61,318 nt of DNA from Lachnospiraceae bacterium (GTDB taxonomy: Bacteria > Bacillota > Clostridia > Lachnospirales > Lachnospiraceae). Positions 44,650 to 53,800 of this stretch are shown here, piece after piece (the stretch's first letter is position 1; each line of letters opens with the position of its first letter). The position numbers were made by a program, and so were the translations under genes. Where the stretch lies: NCBI GenBank assembly GCA_017469405.1, contig JAFUGL010000024.1:1-61318 (forward strand). The letters are read 5' to 3'. The notes beneath the pieces were generated by a model. The model had not been told where the DNA came from. It ran no database searches and was given only the letters and a program-made list of their open reading frames with translations.

Positions 44650-47600
44650 ATGAAAAAAAACATGAAACTCAAAGTAACTGCATTAGTTGCAATGCTTTTT
44701 ATGGCTATTGCCGTAACCTTCTTATCATTCTCTCATGCGGATGAGGAATTGGAAGATGATAATATATTAAAAGCAGCTGATACAGCAGCTGATGTAGGTA
44801 CTAAGACCAATATTGATTACATAATTGCTAATTCAAATACTACAGATCCTGATATTGATCCGTATTATAATATTATAGAGATATATTCGGATGCTACACC
44901 TTCAGGTCTTAAGGATTTTGTTGAAAATAAAGGTTTTGAAAATTATGTAATTAATGGTTATTCAACGCTTGGTGAAGCGATGAAGACTGGTATGGTAAAG
45001 TATACAGCTTATCAGACCAAATCAATTACAAATGCCAGTACAGACGAACTTATAGCGATATCAAATGCAGACCTTATATATGTAAATCAGGGAACTACTC
45101 CATTTAGTGCCACAAATGATATATGTGAGAGTTTGTATGATATACTTCATACCTATGCTGTAGGTGATTATAAGCCTGTTATTATTAACAGTGAGAGTAA
45201 ATCCGGTAGCAACAGTGGTGGAAATACAACTACTCAGGAAACTATGGCTACTCTTGCTACAGATGCATTTTCAGCAGGTTCGTACTATTATACTTTTGCA
45301 TGGGATACAAGTAAGCAAACTGTTACTCAGTTCCTTGCACATAAGGAAGGTTCCATGTACCTTGGTATAAATGGTAGAACACAGAACTCAAAGGGAAAGT
45401 GGACTACGCTTGTTAAGGATGAAGATACAAAACTAATGGCTAAGTTCCTTATTTTAAGTAGTTCAGGAACAAGCACAAGCAGTATGAAGAGTGATCTTTT
45501 CTCTACATCATTTACTACTGCTAATGAGTTTGATCCTACCGGTTATCATGCAAATGGAGCTGTAGATGAATATGCAGTACCGACAGAGATAAATTCAAAG
45601 CTTTATAGTATTTCAGGAACAGTTATTGAAAATGGTATTTATAATGGTAAGTATACTACTCCTGATGTTATTCAGTTAGATGAAGCTAAGATTTCAGATA
45701 TCGATGATGGTACAATTGATCTTGGAAATTATGATTTTATATTAATTGATGAAACTGTTACAGGCAATATTTCGAATGATGTATATAATAAGTTTTCAGG
45801 TGCGATGTATGCAAGTATAAGTATAGTTTATCCTGCAAGTTTGAAGTCATCAACTTCAACAACTACAGGAACTACAGTTACAAACGTTCAGGCATACAAC
45901 TATTTAGAGCTTTATTATATGGTTGCAACATCCGACAATATAGCAAGATATGACAATGTAATGGTTACAAGTAAGAAAGAGCTTGATACGATTATGGCAG
46001 GTGGAGAAACAGGCGCCGGAGCTATAGCAAGCCTTATCAATAAATCTACTTACAGAGGTATAGGTGGTAAGGGAAGCTCTTCAAATATGTATACAGTACT
46101 TGAGATTCAGCCTTGTTATCCTATAGATGAAGATTTGGCAACAAGACAGGGTGGAAAGTATTACACTATACCTGCTAACGTGCTCAATGATGTTGACAAA
46201 GATACTCTTTCAAGAGATGAAGATGGCAATATCAATGTAGAGTATTATGATTGGGAAATCAGCAAGAAAAAGATAGCTGATGCAGTAGGTATAGATGAGA
46301 GTAAGATTCAGATAGTTCATATGTCAACTGAAGAGCTTGCAGCAAGCAAGCAAACAATTCTTGGTACTTATGACCTTATATATGTTGGTGGTAACAAATC
46401 AGCACTTAAAGAACCTCAGAATTGGAGAAACCTTACAGGACTTATGAACTGGGGATATATGAGTACTTCAGGTGCAGCACTTGAAAATTATAAGTATTTC
46501 CCTATATATACAATGTACACACATAACGGTGATATGGTTGCTGTTTCCGTATCTTCACTTGGATATTCAGGTGGTGATGTTAAATCAGGAAACCCGGCAG
46601 CAGAAGTATACTTAAATGGTTCATATCAGTCATCATTCTCACTTTTAAATGGTAATGATATATCATATGACAGATTGGGTGAACTTAATGCTTATGTTGA
46701 AGCAGGTATGCCGGTCATCGTTGAAAAGAGTGTTACAGATGCATATAATTCGGTTATTAATAATCCGGATGGAAATGAATATCTTCAGAATTCAATCGAT
46801 CCTGATAGTAATATGAGGAAGTTCCTTGATACATGTTATGCTAGGAAGACTACAGATGGAAGTACTTCTCCTGCTAAGGCTAGTGATCCAAAGAATACTG
46901 TATTATGGGGCATAACTAATAGTTCTGATGATGTTACATTTACTGATTATGATAAGGTTAACAGCCTTGTAAAAGGTTCTACATCAAGACCTAAGCTTGT
47001 AGTAACTTCCATGCCGGTAGAATATAACTACTATGATGCAAGTACAAGACTTAGTGAAGGAACTCTTAACTTCTCTTATGAGGTTGAAGGTTCAACAAAT
47101 TATACAACAAAGCTTCTTGTTGATGATGATGGAGACTGTGTATTTGAAACTGAGATTTCAAGTGATCTTGGTGATATAACAATAACTCCAAATAGTGTTA
47201 AGTGTACACTGTCAGATAAGTTCTTTGGACCTATATATTGGAAGCTTGAAGTAACTGATAAAACTTCAGGTATGACAGCATATACAACCGGAATATCTTA
47301 TATTAAGAATAAGACAGGTCAAAAACAGACCGTAAGAGTTCTTCAGATTATGCCGGGTGCAGCTGTAGAAGAGACTAACTGGGCAGGTACAAAACTTGTA
47401 TCTTCTCATGGTGAGGGTGCACAGGGTTCAAATGCACTTTACTTCTGTCCTATATGTCAGCAGGCTTATCAGAGACTTGAGTATTATCCACTTGCCAACA
47501 GTACCGATCCGGTTGGTATAAGATATAGTGGAACAGGTGCTTATAATGAAAGTACAAATACTACTCCTAGTACAGGTCATACAACAAGTAATGATCCATA

Positions 47601-49707
47601 TCTTGGACAGCATGAGCATATCTTTGGTCTTCCAAAGTATGACAGTAATATGACATTGGGAACATATACCGGTGTTGATGACTGGTCTACTAACCTTGCA
47701 GATGATGTTGGAGATCTTTATGATTTCGATCTTGATATCATGCTTAGAGGTGAGTTTGAAGAGTATTCAAGAAATATAGCAGCAGCTTATGATTTTTCAA
47801 GTATGAGTGCTGCCGATAAGACAGCTAAGATTAATGCATTTACAATTGATGCATCTGATCCTGATTATAATGAATGGTCAGCTCTTACAACTGATGATGC
47901 AAAGCTTAAGTTTATAACTAAGAGAGAGTATCAGCAGTTGGCAAACGGTGCATATCAGAATTATTTATTAGCAAAGGCTGATACTGAGACAGCTATCCCT
48001 GCACTTGAAACAGCACTTAATACTGCTATAGCAAGTAACTCAGGTGGATATGCTACAGATTTAAATATTGTTTTAAGGACAAGAAGATATTCAGATATCT
48101 TCTCAGCAGTTGGAAATGGAGGAAGCTTTAGATATACTTATCCATGGAATACTGATCAATTAAATGTTGCAAATGCATATTTTGACTACAGAGATCTGAA
48201 AGAGATTGAGGTTACATATCATAAGCAATATAAAGAATATAGCAGATATGCTTATCCTGATAACTGGTTGCTTGGATGTTATGATATGATAATCATCGGA
48301 CCATCAGATGACTTTGCAGGCGATGATATGACAGATGCTACCGCACTTGCAGACCTTATTGATTATATGGCTAATGATGGAAGCTTACTTTTGTTCCATG
48401 ATACATTGACAGCATCAAGAAATTCCGGTTCTCATGTACTTACCTCTACTCTTAGAGATTACTTCGGTATGAACAGAAACAGAGGACTTTCGCTTGGATC
48501 AAGTGCAGCAACCGGTATGTATTATCTGCCATATGCATCATCTAATCCAGACAGATACTTTATGACTAACCTTTCATATAAACCTACAACAGATACCGGA
48601 AGGTATGCTTCATGGGTTAATGATATGAAGGCAGGATTTAATGGATTTGGACCTGGCAGATACTTGACAGATGTTGTTTATACAGACTCATTTGCAACAA
48701 CTGATTATGGTACAAACGGTGCAAGCGGTGGTTCACCTTATAAGTATGGACAGCAGTATTGGGAGCTTGCTACAACATATATGAAGAGTAGTAATGCTAA
48801 CTTCGTTCCTGATTTAAAGGCAAAGAACCAGTATGGTACAGATAAGGCAAGTCAGAATAATAAGGGTATAGTAACACAATATCCGTTTACTCTTAGTGAT
48901 GACCTTAATATATCACCTACACATGCTCAGCATTATGCTCTTGAGCTTGATGCTACCAAGATGACCGTATGGTATTCACTTGCAGGTGGTAACAATGGTG
49001 CAGCTAATGGAAAAGCAGCTTCAGCTTCATCCATGTATGCAGCATCAAGAAATGATGGTATGGATAACTACTTCATCTATTCATACGGAAATGTAAACTA
49101 CTGTGGTGCCGGACATTCGAAGGTAACAGGTGTTTACAAGGATAATAATGATGAACGTAGACTTTACATCAATATAATTGTTAACTCAGTTAAGAATTCA
49201 GTTAACCAGCCTGGTATTACAGTTTACGATTATAAGACTGAGAAGAAGAAGAGTAAGGATGGAACAGACTACTTAATTGAAGTTAAGGATGTTGATTCAT
49301 GGCCTGAATTCAGTTTCAGTGCAACAGTTGATACAAGTGAAGCAGGTAATAAGCTTGAAAGAGTAAGAATTTACTATGATTTAGATTATCTTACTGTAAC
49401 AGGTAACAAGGATGCTTATGTAAATAATCAATATCATATATTGATTGCAGATATGACTAAGGATAAGGATGGTAATCCTCTTAAGTCAGGAACTATATAT
49501 GATGTTGGTAAAGAATTATCAGCATTACAGCTTAAAGCAGAATACTTTGAACCGTACAATCAAGAATATACTTATATAGTAATTGAGGCTACAGATTCAA
49601 AGGGCAATATAGCTTACCAGCGTATTAAGATTAAGCTGTTACCATACTTGTTCGAAATGACTCAAAATAATATCAACATAGTTTTAGATATGATTGATAA
49701 AGCATAA
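44650..49707 (+). CDS. Giant secreted protein of the pilus locus (1685 aa)
   Basis: A signal peptide spans residues 1-30 with likely cleavage after SHA. There is no transmembrane tail, LPxTG or cell-wall repeat. A two-part pattern recurs along the protein: an opening strand (NIIEIYS at 74, VLEIQP at 483, VLQIMP at 897), and a later strand with the form [YA]D-hydrophobic-G (ADLIYVN at 140, YDFILID at 361, YDLIYVGG at 574, YDMIIIG at 1211). This suggests several related alpha/beta domains, perhaps of the DUF5057 or GATase-like type. Cys933, Cys936, His988 and His990 could bind a metal. The C-terminal 130 residues look like an Ig-like sandwich. As the last gene of the locus, a PilY1-like tip or adhesin role is plausible but unproven. 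Confidence 0.7.
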   Translation: MKKNMKLKVTALVAMLFMAIAVTFLSFSHADEELEDDNILKAADTAADVGTKTNIDYIIANSNTTDPDIDPYYNIIEIYSDATPSGLKDFVENKGFENYVINGYSTLGEAMKTGMVKYTAYQTKSITNASTDELIAISNADLIYVNQGTTPFSATNDICESLYDILHTYAVGDYKPVIINSESKSGSNSGGNTTTQETMATLATDAFSAGSYYYTFAWDTSKQTVTQFLAHKEGSMYLGINGRTQNSKGKWTTLVKDEDTKLMAKFLILSSSGTSTSSMKSDLFSTSFTTANEFDPTGYHANGAVDEYAVPTEINSKLYSISGTVIENGIYNGKYTTPDVIQLDEAKISDIDDGTIDLGNYDFILIDETVTGNISNDVYNKFSGAMYASISIVYPASLKSSTSTTTGTTVTNVQAYNYLELYYMVATSDNIARYDNVMVTSKKELDTIMAGGETGAGAIASLINKSTYRGIGGKGSSSNMYTVLEIQPCYPIDEDLATRQGGKYYTIPANVLNDVDKDTLSRDEDGNINVEYYDWEISKKKIADAVGIDESKIQIVHMSTEELAASKQTILGTYDLIYVGGNKSALKEPQNWRNLTGLMNWGYMSTSGAALENYKYFPIYTMYTHNGDMVAVSVSSLGYSGGDVKSGNPAAEVYLNGSYQSSFSLLNGNDISYDRLGELNAYVEAGMPVIVEKSVTDAYNSVINNPDGNEYLQNSIDPDSNMRKFLDTCYARKTTDGSTSPAKASDPKNTVLWGITNSSDDVTFTDYDKVNSLVKGSTSRPKLVVTSMPVEYNYYDASTRLSEGTLNFSYEVEGSTNYTTKLLVDDDGDCVFETEISSDLGDITITPNSVKCTLSDKFFGPIYWKLEVTDKTSGMTAYTTGISYIKNKTGQKQTVRVLQIMPGAAVEETNWAGTKLVSSHGEGAQGSNALYFCPICQQAYQRLEYYPLANSTDPVGIRYSGTGAYNESTNTTPSTGHTTSNDPYLGQHEHIFGLPKYDSNMTLGTYTGVDDWSTNLADDVGDLYDFDLDIMLRGEFEEYSRNIAAAYDFSSMSAADKTAKINAFTIDASDPDYNEWSALTTDDAKLKFITKREYQQLANGAYQNYLLAKADTETAIPALETALNTAIASNSGGYATDLNIVLRTRRYSDIFSAVGNGGSFRYTYPWNTDQLNVANAYFDYRDLKEIEVTYHKQYKEYSRYAYPDNWLLGCYDMIIIGPSDDFAGDDMTDATALADLIDYMANDGSLLLFHDTLTASRNSGSHVLTSTLRDYFGMNRNRGLSLGSSAATGMYYLPYASSNPDRYFMTNLSYKPTTDTGRYASWVNDMKAGFNGFGPGRYLTDVVYTDSFATTDYGTNGASGGSPYKYGQQYWELATTYMKSSNANFVPDLKAKNQYGTDKASQNNKGIVTQYPFTLSDDLNISPTHAQHYALELDATKMTVWYSLAGGNNGAANGKAASASSMYAASRNDGMDNYFIYSYGNVNYCGAGHSKVTGVYKDNNDERRLYINIIVNSVKNSVNQPGITVYDYKTEKKKSKDGTDYLIEVKDVDSWPEFSFSATVDTSEAGNKLERVRIYYDLDYLTVTGNKDAYVNNQYHILIADMTKDKDGNPLKSGTIYDVGKELSALQLKAEYFEPYNQEYTYIVIEATDSKGNIAYQRIKIKLLPYLFEMTQNNINIVLDMIDKA

Positions 49708-49713
49708 AATTAT

Positions 49714-49755
49714 AAAGATATCCTCTTTATGAGAAATCATAAAGGGGATATCTTT
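49714..49755 (+). terminator. Rho-independent terminator of the pilus locus
   Basis: AAAGATATCCTCTTTATGA at 49714-49732 pairs with TCATAAAGGGGATATCTTT at 49737-49755 around a four-base loop, followed by a T-run. It closes the pilus gene cluster. Confidence 0.9.
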
Positions 49756-49761
49756 TTATTA

Positions 49762-49846
49762 TGCGGGAAGCCGCAGAAAGGAATATGTCAGATGAAGCTG
49801 ACCGGTGGCTCACGCGGCGTGTAGGGTACGAGTTCATCTTCCCTAC
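49762..49846. ncRNA. Compact GC-rich structured segment, candidate small RNA or element remnant
   Basis: About 85 bases are clearly richer in G+C than the surrounding AT-rich intergenic DNA and contain no convincing reading frame. Visible helices are TGCGG/CCGCA (49762-49775), GTCAG/CTGAC (49787-49791 with 49798-49802) and GTAGGG/CCCTAC (49821-49826 with 49841-49846). GCCGC near 49770 can alternatively pair with GCGGC near 49814. The loop of the second helix (AGATGAA, 49790-49796) is complementary over 7 bases to the loop of the third (TTCATCT, 49833-49839), a possible kissing interaction. The strand is uncertain. It does not match any riboswitch or RNA family that I can recall. Confidence 0.4.
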
Positions 49847-49879
49847 TCGATTTTATCAACAGATATATTCATTATTTTA

Positions 49880-49907
49880 TTGATTATATATTTTAAAAGG
49901 TTATAAT
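49880..49907 (+). promoter_or_regulatory. Putative promoter of pepP
   Basis: TTGATT at 49880-49885 and TATAAT at 49902-49907 have a 16-base spacer. The start codon of the peptidase gene follows 33 bases downstream. Confidence 0.6.
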
Positions 49908-49940
49908 AAATATATCAATTAATTAAAGAGGTTTATTAAT

Positions 49941-51101
49941 ATGGACAGAATTTATAATCTTATGAAAAAATTTAGGATGAATGCAATAATTCTTACGGAT
50001 GGATATAATATTCATTATCTCTCCGGATACAGTGGTCATACCGGTATGGCGCTTATAACATTAAAACATAAGCGTATTTTGACAGATTCAAGATATACTG
50101 AGCAGGTTTCTCTAGAAGCACCGGATTTTGAATGTATCGATATAAAATCTGATGGATATGCAAAAAGTATAAATAGACTTCTTGTCGAAGAATTCTTTCC
50201 GGTGGCAAATTTTAATGAAGATATAAATTGTACACAGGATTCGGTGGAAAACTCGTGTAAAACATGTGCAAACACTGTGTGTAAGGGTAATACAATTCGT
50301 GTAGGTTTTGAAAATGAAGAAATATCTTATAAGCAGTTTAAGCAATTTTTAGATGAGCTTGATGATAAAATAGGATTAATGCCATTAGACGACAAAATTA
50401 ATAAATTAAGACGGATTAAGTCTGAATCGGAAATTGAAAAGATTGCCATGGCAGAGCATATAGGAGATATGGCTTTTGATTATGTTAAAGAAAAGATCAT
50501 TCCGGGGATGACTGAAGTTGAAGTGGCCCTTTTATTGGAAAACTATATGAGAAGTCATGGTGCATCGGGATTAAGTTTTGATACTATAGCTGCATCGGGA
50601 AGTAATTCATCTTTGCCGCATGCCGTGCCTACCGATAAAGTAATTGAAGAAGGTGATTTTCTTACTATGGACTTTGGTTGTATATATAAAGGATATTGCT
50701 CTGATATGACCAGAACTGTTTTTATAGGAAAAGAACCAACTGAAAAACAAAAACATGTATATGAAACGGTTCTTAAGGCCCAGATTGAAGCTTTGAAGCT
50801 TGTTAAACCGGGAGCTGTTTGTTCAGAAATTGATAAATATGCAAGAAATATAATAGCTGATGCCGGCTACGGCGATTATTTCGGACATGGATTAGGTCAT
50901 AGTGTCGGACTCTTTATCCATGAAGAACCAAGGCTCTCACCAAAATGTCAAGATATACTTGAACCCGGTATAACTGTTACTGTTGAACCGGGAATCTATA
51001 TCCCAGGTGAATTCGGTGTAAGAATAGAAGATCTTGTGGTTGTAACCGAAGATGGTTATAGAAATTTTGCTTCTTCACCGAAAGAATTAATATGTATATA
51101 A
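49941..51101 (+). CDS. pepP: Xaa-Pro aminopeptidase, M24 family
   Basis: The 386-residue protein has a creatinase-like N-terminal domain (ILTDGYNIHYLSGYSG) and an M24 'pita-bread' domain. Its metal ligands are visible: Asp in TMDFGCIYKGYCSDMTRT, His in GHGLGHSVG, and Glu in TVEPGIYIPGEFGVRIED. It would cleave N-terminal residues before proline. A pepP-type gene next to efp and spoIIIA is the standard order in Bacilli and Clostridia (B. subtilis yqhT-efp). Here efp is on the opposite strand, separated by a bidirectional terminator. Confidence 0.93.
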   Translation: MDRIYNLMKKFRMNAIILTDGYNIHYLSGYSGHTGMALITLKHKRILTDSRYTEQVSLEAPDFECIDIKSDGYAKSINRLLVEEFFPVANFNEDINCTQDSVENSCKTCANTVCKGNTIRVGFENEEISYKQFKQFLDELDDKIGLMPLDDKINKLRRIKSESEIEKIAMAEHIGDMAFDYVKEKIIPGMTEVEVALLLENYMRSHGASGLSFDTIAASGSNSSLPHAVPTDKVIEEGDFLTMDFGCIYKGYCSDMTRTVFIGKEPTEKQKHVYETVLKAQIEALKLVKPGAVCSEIDKYARNIIADAGYGDYFGHGLGHSVGLFIHEEPRLSPKCQDILEPGITVTVEPGIYIPGEFGVRIEDLVVVTEDGYRNFASSPKELICI

Positions 51102-51148
51102 GTACTGATACCCTGTCATATCTAATATGTATTTCAGTCTGTATGATA

Positions 51149-51200
51149 AAAATGCGCACGCATGACGTTAAGTAACACATGTCATGCGTGCGCATTTTTT
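51149..51200. terminator. Bidirectional terminator between pepP and efp
   Basis: A perfect 16-base inverted repeat (AATGCGCACGCATGAC, 51151-51166, with its complement at 51181-51196) is bordered by A-runs and T-runs. It can stop both convergent transcripts. Confidence 0.93.
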
Positions 51201-51241
51201 CATACAGGATAATCACCATCTCCAAATTATACTTTGAAATA

Positions 51242-51799
51242 TTATGCTCTTGATGAATATTCACCTGTTCTGGTGTCGATTCTTATCATATCACCCTGAT
51301 TTATGAAGAGTGGTACATTAAGAGTTGCACCGGTCTCAACTGTACATGGCTTTGTAGCACCGGTAGCAGTATCACCTTTAACGCCCGGCTCACACTCAGT
51401 AACAAGTAAGTCTACTGAAATAGGTGGCTCAACTGCAAATACTGAACCGTTATGTGAAGCTATCTTACAAGTTTCATTTTCCTTTACAAACTTAAGTGCA
51501 TCGCCTATAACATCAGCATTTATAGCTATCTGATCATACGTCTCACTATCCATGAAATAGTATAAATCGCCGTCCTGATATAAGTACTGCATATCCTTTC
51601 TGTCGATATGAGCATTTTCAAATTTTTCGGTTGGGCGGAAGGTCTTTTCTACAACACCACCACTTTTTATATTTTTAAGCTTTGTTCTTACGAATGCTGC
51701 ACCTTTACCTGGTTTTACATGCTGAAATTCGATTATCTGGTAGATATTACCTTCTAACTCAATTGTTATACCGTTCTTAAAATCTCCTGCTGATACCAT
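51242..51799 (-). CDS. efp: Translation elongation factor P
   Basis: The 185-residue protein has the three-domain EF-P layout. The N-terminal KOW-like domain carries the tip loop [10 protein letters not shown] with Lys32, the residue modified in other bacteria, and the C-terminal signature is near the end ([13 protein letters not shown]). EF-P relieves ribosome stalling at polyproline. In the usual Firmicute order efp points the same way as spoIIIA; here it is inverted relative to both neighbours. ATG is preceded on the minus strand by AAGGAGG-like bases. Confidence 0.96.
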   Translation of the reverse strand: MVSAGDFKNGITIELEGNIYQIIEFQHVKPGKGAAFVRTKLKNIKSGGVVEKTFRPTEKFENAHIDRKDMQYLYQDGDLYYFMDSETYDQIAINADVIGDALKFVKENETCKIASHNGSVFAVEPPISVDLLVTECEPGVKGDTATGATKPCTVETGATLNVPLFINQGDMIRIDTRTGEYSSRA

Positions 51800-51872
51800 A
51801 ATTTTCCTCCTTAAAATCGCATATAAATTATTCTAATATAAATACAGCTTTTTTTCAACTGTTTTTTATAAT

Positions 51873-51901
51873 GTAATATTTTTTTGTTTATTACATATAT
51901 T
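51873..51901 (+). promoter_or_regulatory. Possible sigma-E promoter of the spoIIIA operon
   Basis: GTAATATT at 51873-51880 and CATATATT at 51894-51901 resemble the sigma-E pattern (ATATT, then CATAnnnT) with a 13-base spacer, slightly short of the usual 14. In B. subtilis spoIIIA is transcribed by sigma-E in the mother cell. Confidence 0.4.
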
Positions 51902-51927
51902 TAATTTAAAGGAGGTACGTAAAGAAA

Positions 51928-52926
51928 ATGAAAAATGAAATTTTAAAACTTTTATCACCATCAATCAAGTGCCTGATTAAGGATATTAATATAGATTTTT
52001 CCAAGCTTACGGAAATAAGGCTTAGAATAAATGAACCGATTATTTTTGTTTTCAATGATGGTGAGTATTTCTTATGTGAAAAGAGAAACTTTACTGTTAA
52101 TCGAAAGCTGGCATATAGAGTAAATGCTGAGGATATAAGGTTTGCTTTGGATATGATTTCAAATTATTCACTTTATGCTTATGAGGATGAGCTTAGACAA
52201 GGATTTATAACTATTTGTGGAGGTCACAGGGTTGGTCTGATGGGACAGGCAGTTATGGACAATAAAAGTATAAAGAGCGTTAAGCATATTTCTTTTATCA
52301 ATATAAGAATAGCGCATCAGATAAAGGGCTGTGCAAATGAAGTTTTACCATATATTTATAATGACGAAAGAGTTCTTCATACATTGATTATTTCTCCGCC
52401 GGGCGGAGGAAAGACTACATTGCTTCGGGATATGGTCAGATGCATTTCAGATGGAAACGGAATATGTAAGGGAATGAATGTAGGTGTAGTTGATGAGCGT
52501 TCTGAGATAGCAGCATGCTATATGGGTGTACCTCAAAATGATGTTGGTATTAGAACTGATATACTTGATGCCTGTCCTAAAGCTGAAGGGATGCTTATGA
52601 TGCTTCGCTCCATGAATCCAAAGGTTATTGCTGTAGATGAGATAGGAGGAAGGGAAGATATTGATGTCATCTCTTATGTTATTAACAGTGGTTGCAGCAT
52701 ACTTGCAACGGTTCATGGATATTCTATAGATGATATAAGAACTAAGCCGGTCTTAAGAAAACTGGTGGATGAAAAGGCTTTTGAAAGATATATTGTTTTG
52801 GATGGCAGGCACCGGGGACAAAAAGTTAGTAAATCTGATGAGAGATATATTATAGGGCGAGTAAGTAATATATTTGACGAAAGGGGTAATGAACTATTTC
52901 TAAAGTCGTATTTGCATGCAAATTAG
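51928..52926 (+). CDS. spoIIIAA: Stage III sporulation protein AA (ATPase)
   Basis: The 332-residue protein has a Walker A motif SPPGGGKTTLLRD near residues 156-168, VDERSEIA, a Walker B-like AVDEIGGREDID, and ATVHGYS. It belongs to the secretion-ATPase group related to GspE/VirB11. In the mother cell it powers or supports the SpoIIIA-SpoIIQ channel linking mother cell and forespore, required for late forespore gene expression. GGAGG lies upstream of the ATG. It heads the eight-gene operon spoIIIAA-AH. Confidence 0.95.
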   Translation: MKNEILKLLSPSIKCLIKDINIDFSKLTEIRLRINEPIIFVFNDGEYFLCEKRNFTVNRKLAYRVNAEDIRFALDMISNYSLYAYEDELRQGFITICGGHRVGLMGQAVMDNKSIKSVKHISFINIRIAHQIKGCANEVLPYIYNDERVLHTLIISPPGGGKTTLLRDMVRCISDGNGICKGMNVGVVDERSEIAACYMGVPQNDVGIRTDILDACPKAEGMLMMLRSMNPKVIAVDEIGGREDIDVISYVINSGCSILATVHGYSIDDIRTKPVLRKLVDEKAFERYIVLDGRHRGQKVSKSDERYIIGRVSNIFDERGNELFLKSYLHAN

Positions 52927-52937
52927 CAGGTGTTTGC

Positions 52938-53501
52938 ATGGTTATAGGAGGTTCTCTTTTTTTCGGTATTAATTATGCTTTAAAAATGTATAAAAGAAGG
53001 GAAAACCTAAAATCTTTAGAGAGAATACTGATTTATCTTGAAAGCGAAATACGGTATAGTCATTCGATTATCAGTGAAGCATTTTTAAATGCCGCAAAAA
53101 AATCAGACGAGCCCTTCAAAACATGGCTTTTTTATCTTGGGAAGAGATTAAATGACACTGCGTTTGATGATATAAAAAAAGATAATGATTTTAAATTCTT
53201 AAATAGTGTAAGCGATAGTTACAGACAGGTTGAAAACAATTTTTTTGATATATGGAAGGATTCCCTTATTTTTCTTTCTTTTTCTACCTGTCTTTTAGAT
53301 GAGGATTTGGAAGAACTTGCCAATATAGGACAAACACTTGGGTATCTTGACATAGAGGCACATAAAATGGGGCTCAGACTGGAGATAGATAATTTTCATA
53401 AAAAGATAATTGATTATAATTCTGATTTAAAAGAAAAAATGAAGGTTTCTGTTATATCAGGTGCGGTTATTGGAATTTTGGTTGTAATAGTGTTGGTGTA
53501 A
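52938..53501 (+). CDS. spoIIIAB: Stage III sporulation protein AB
   Basis: The 187-residue protein has an N-terminal hydrophobic segment, a cytoplasmic helical region (ENLKSLERILIYLESEIRYS) and a C-terminal membrane helix (VISGAVIGILVVIVLV). This is the SpoIIIAB/GspF-related layout. It is thought to be the platform partner of SpoIIIAA. The ATG at 52938 has AGGTG just upstream. The frame stays open upstream to 52893 without ATG, GTG or TTG, and the residues there (KLAGVCMVIGG) look like the usual start of the family, so a rare start codon about 40 bases upstream is conceivable. Confidence 0.9.
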   Translation: MVIGGSLFFGINYALKMYKRRENLKSLERILIYLESEIRYSHSIISEAFLNAAKKSDEPFKTWLFYLGKRLNDTAFDDIKKDNDFKFLNSVSDSYRQVENNFFDIWKDSLIFLSFSTCLLDEDLEELANIGQTLGYLDIEAHKMGLRLEIDNFHKKIIDYNSDLKEKMKVSVISGAVIGILVVIVLV

Positions 53502-53512
53502 GGGGATTAAAA

Positions 53513-53707
53513 ATGACAATTTCACTTATATTTAAAATAGCAGCAGTGGGTATAGTGGTAGCGTTATTAAATCAGGTTTTAAAGCATTCAGGTCGGGATG
53601 ACCAGGCATATCTGGTCAGTCTGACCGGACTTATCATAGTGTTGTCATGGATTGTTCCCTACATATATCAGCTTTTTAGTGATATTAACAGTTTGTTTAA
53701 TTTTTGA
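53513..53707 (+). CDS. spoIIIAC: Stage III sporulation protein AC
   Basis: The 64-residue protein has two membrane helices joined by a conserved short loop (NQVLKHSGRDDQAYLVSLTG). This is the full SpoIIIAC family length and motif. It is an integral membrane component of the SpoIIIA complex. Confidence 0.94.
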   Translation: MTISLIFKIAAVGIVVALLNQVLKHSGRDDQAYLVSLTGLIIVLSWIVPYIYQLFSDINSLFNF

Positions 53708-53800
53708 ATTTATTGGATAACAGTAAGACTTTTAAATTATATAAATTTAGACTGTTTTGATTAAAAATTTAGATAAATTGTGAAAAGAGGCGCAAATACT

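Noticed and set aside
49762-49846. c-di-GMP riboswitch, THF or ZTP riboswitch, SRP RNA, or group II intron domain V
   Set aside because: None of the consensus core sequences that I remember for these families is present, and there is no suitable coding context for an intron. It is left as an unassigned structured element.
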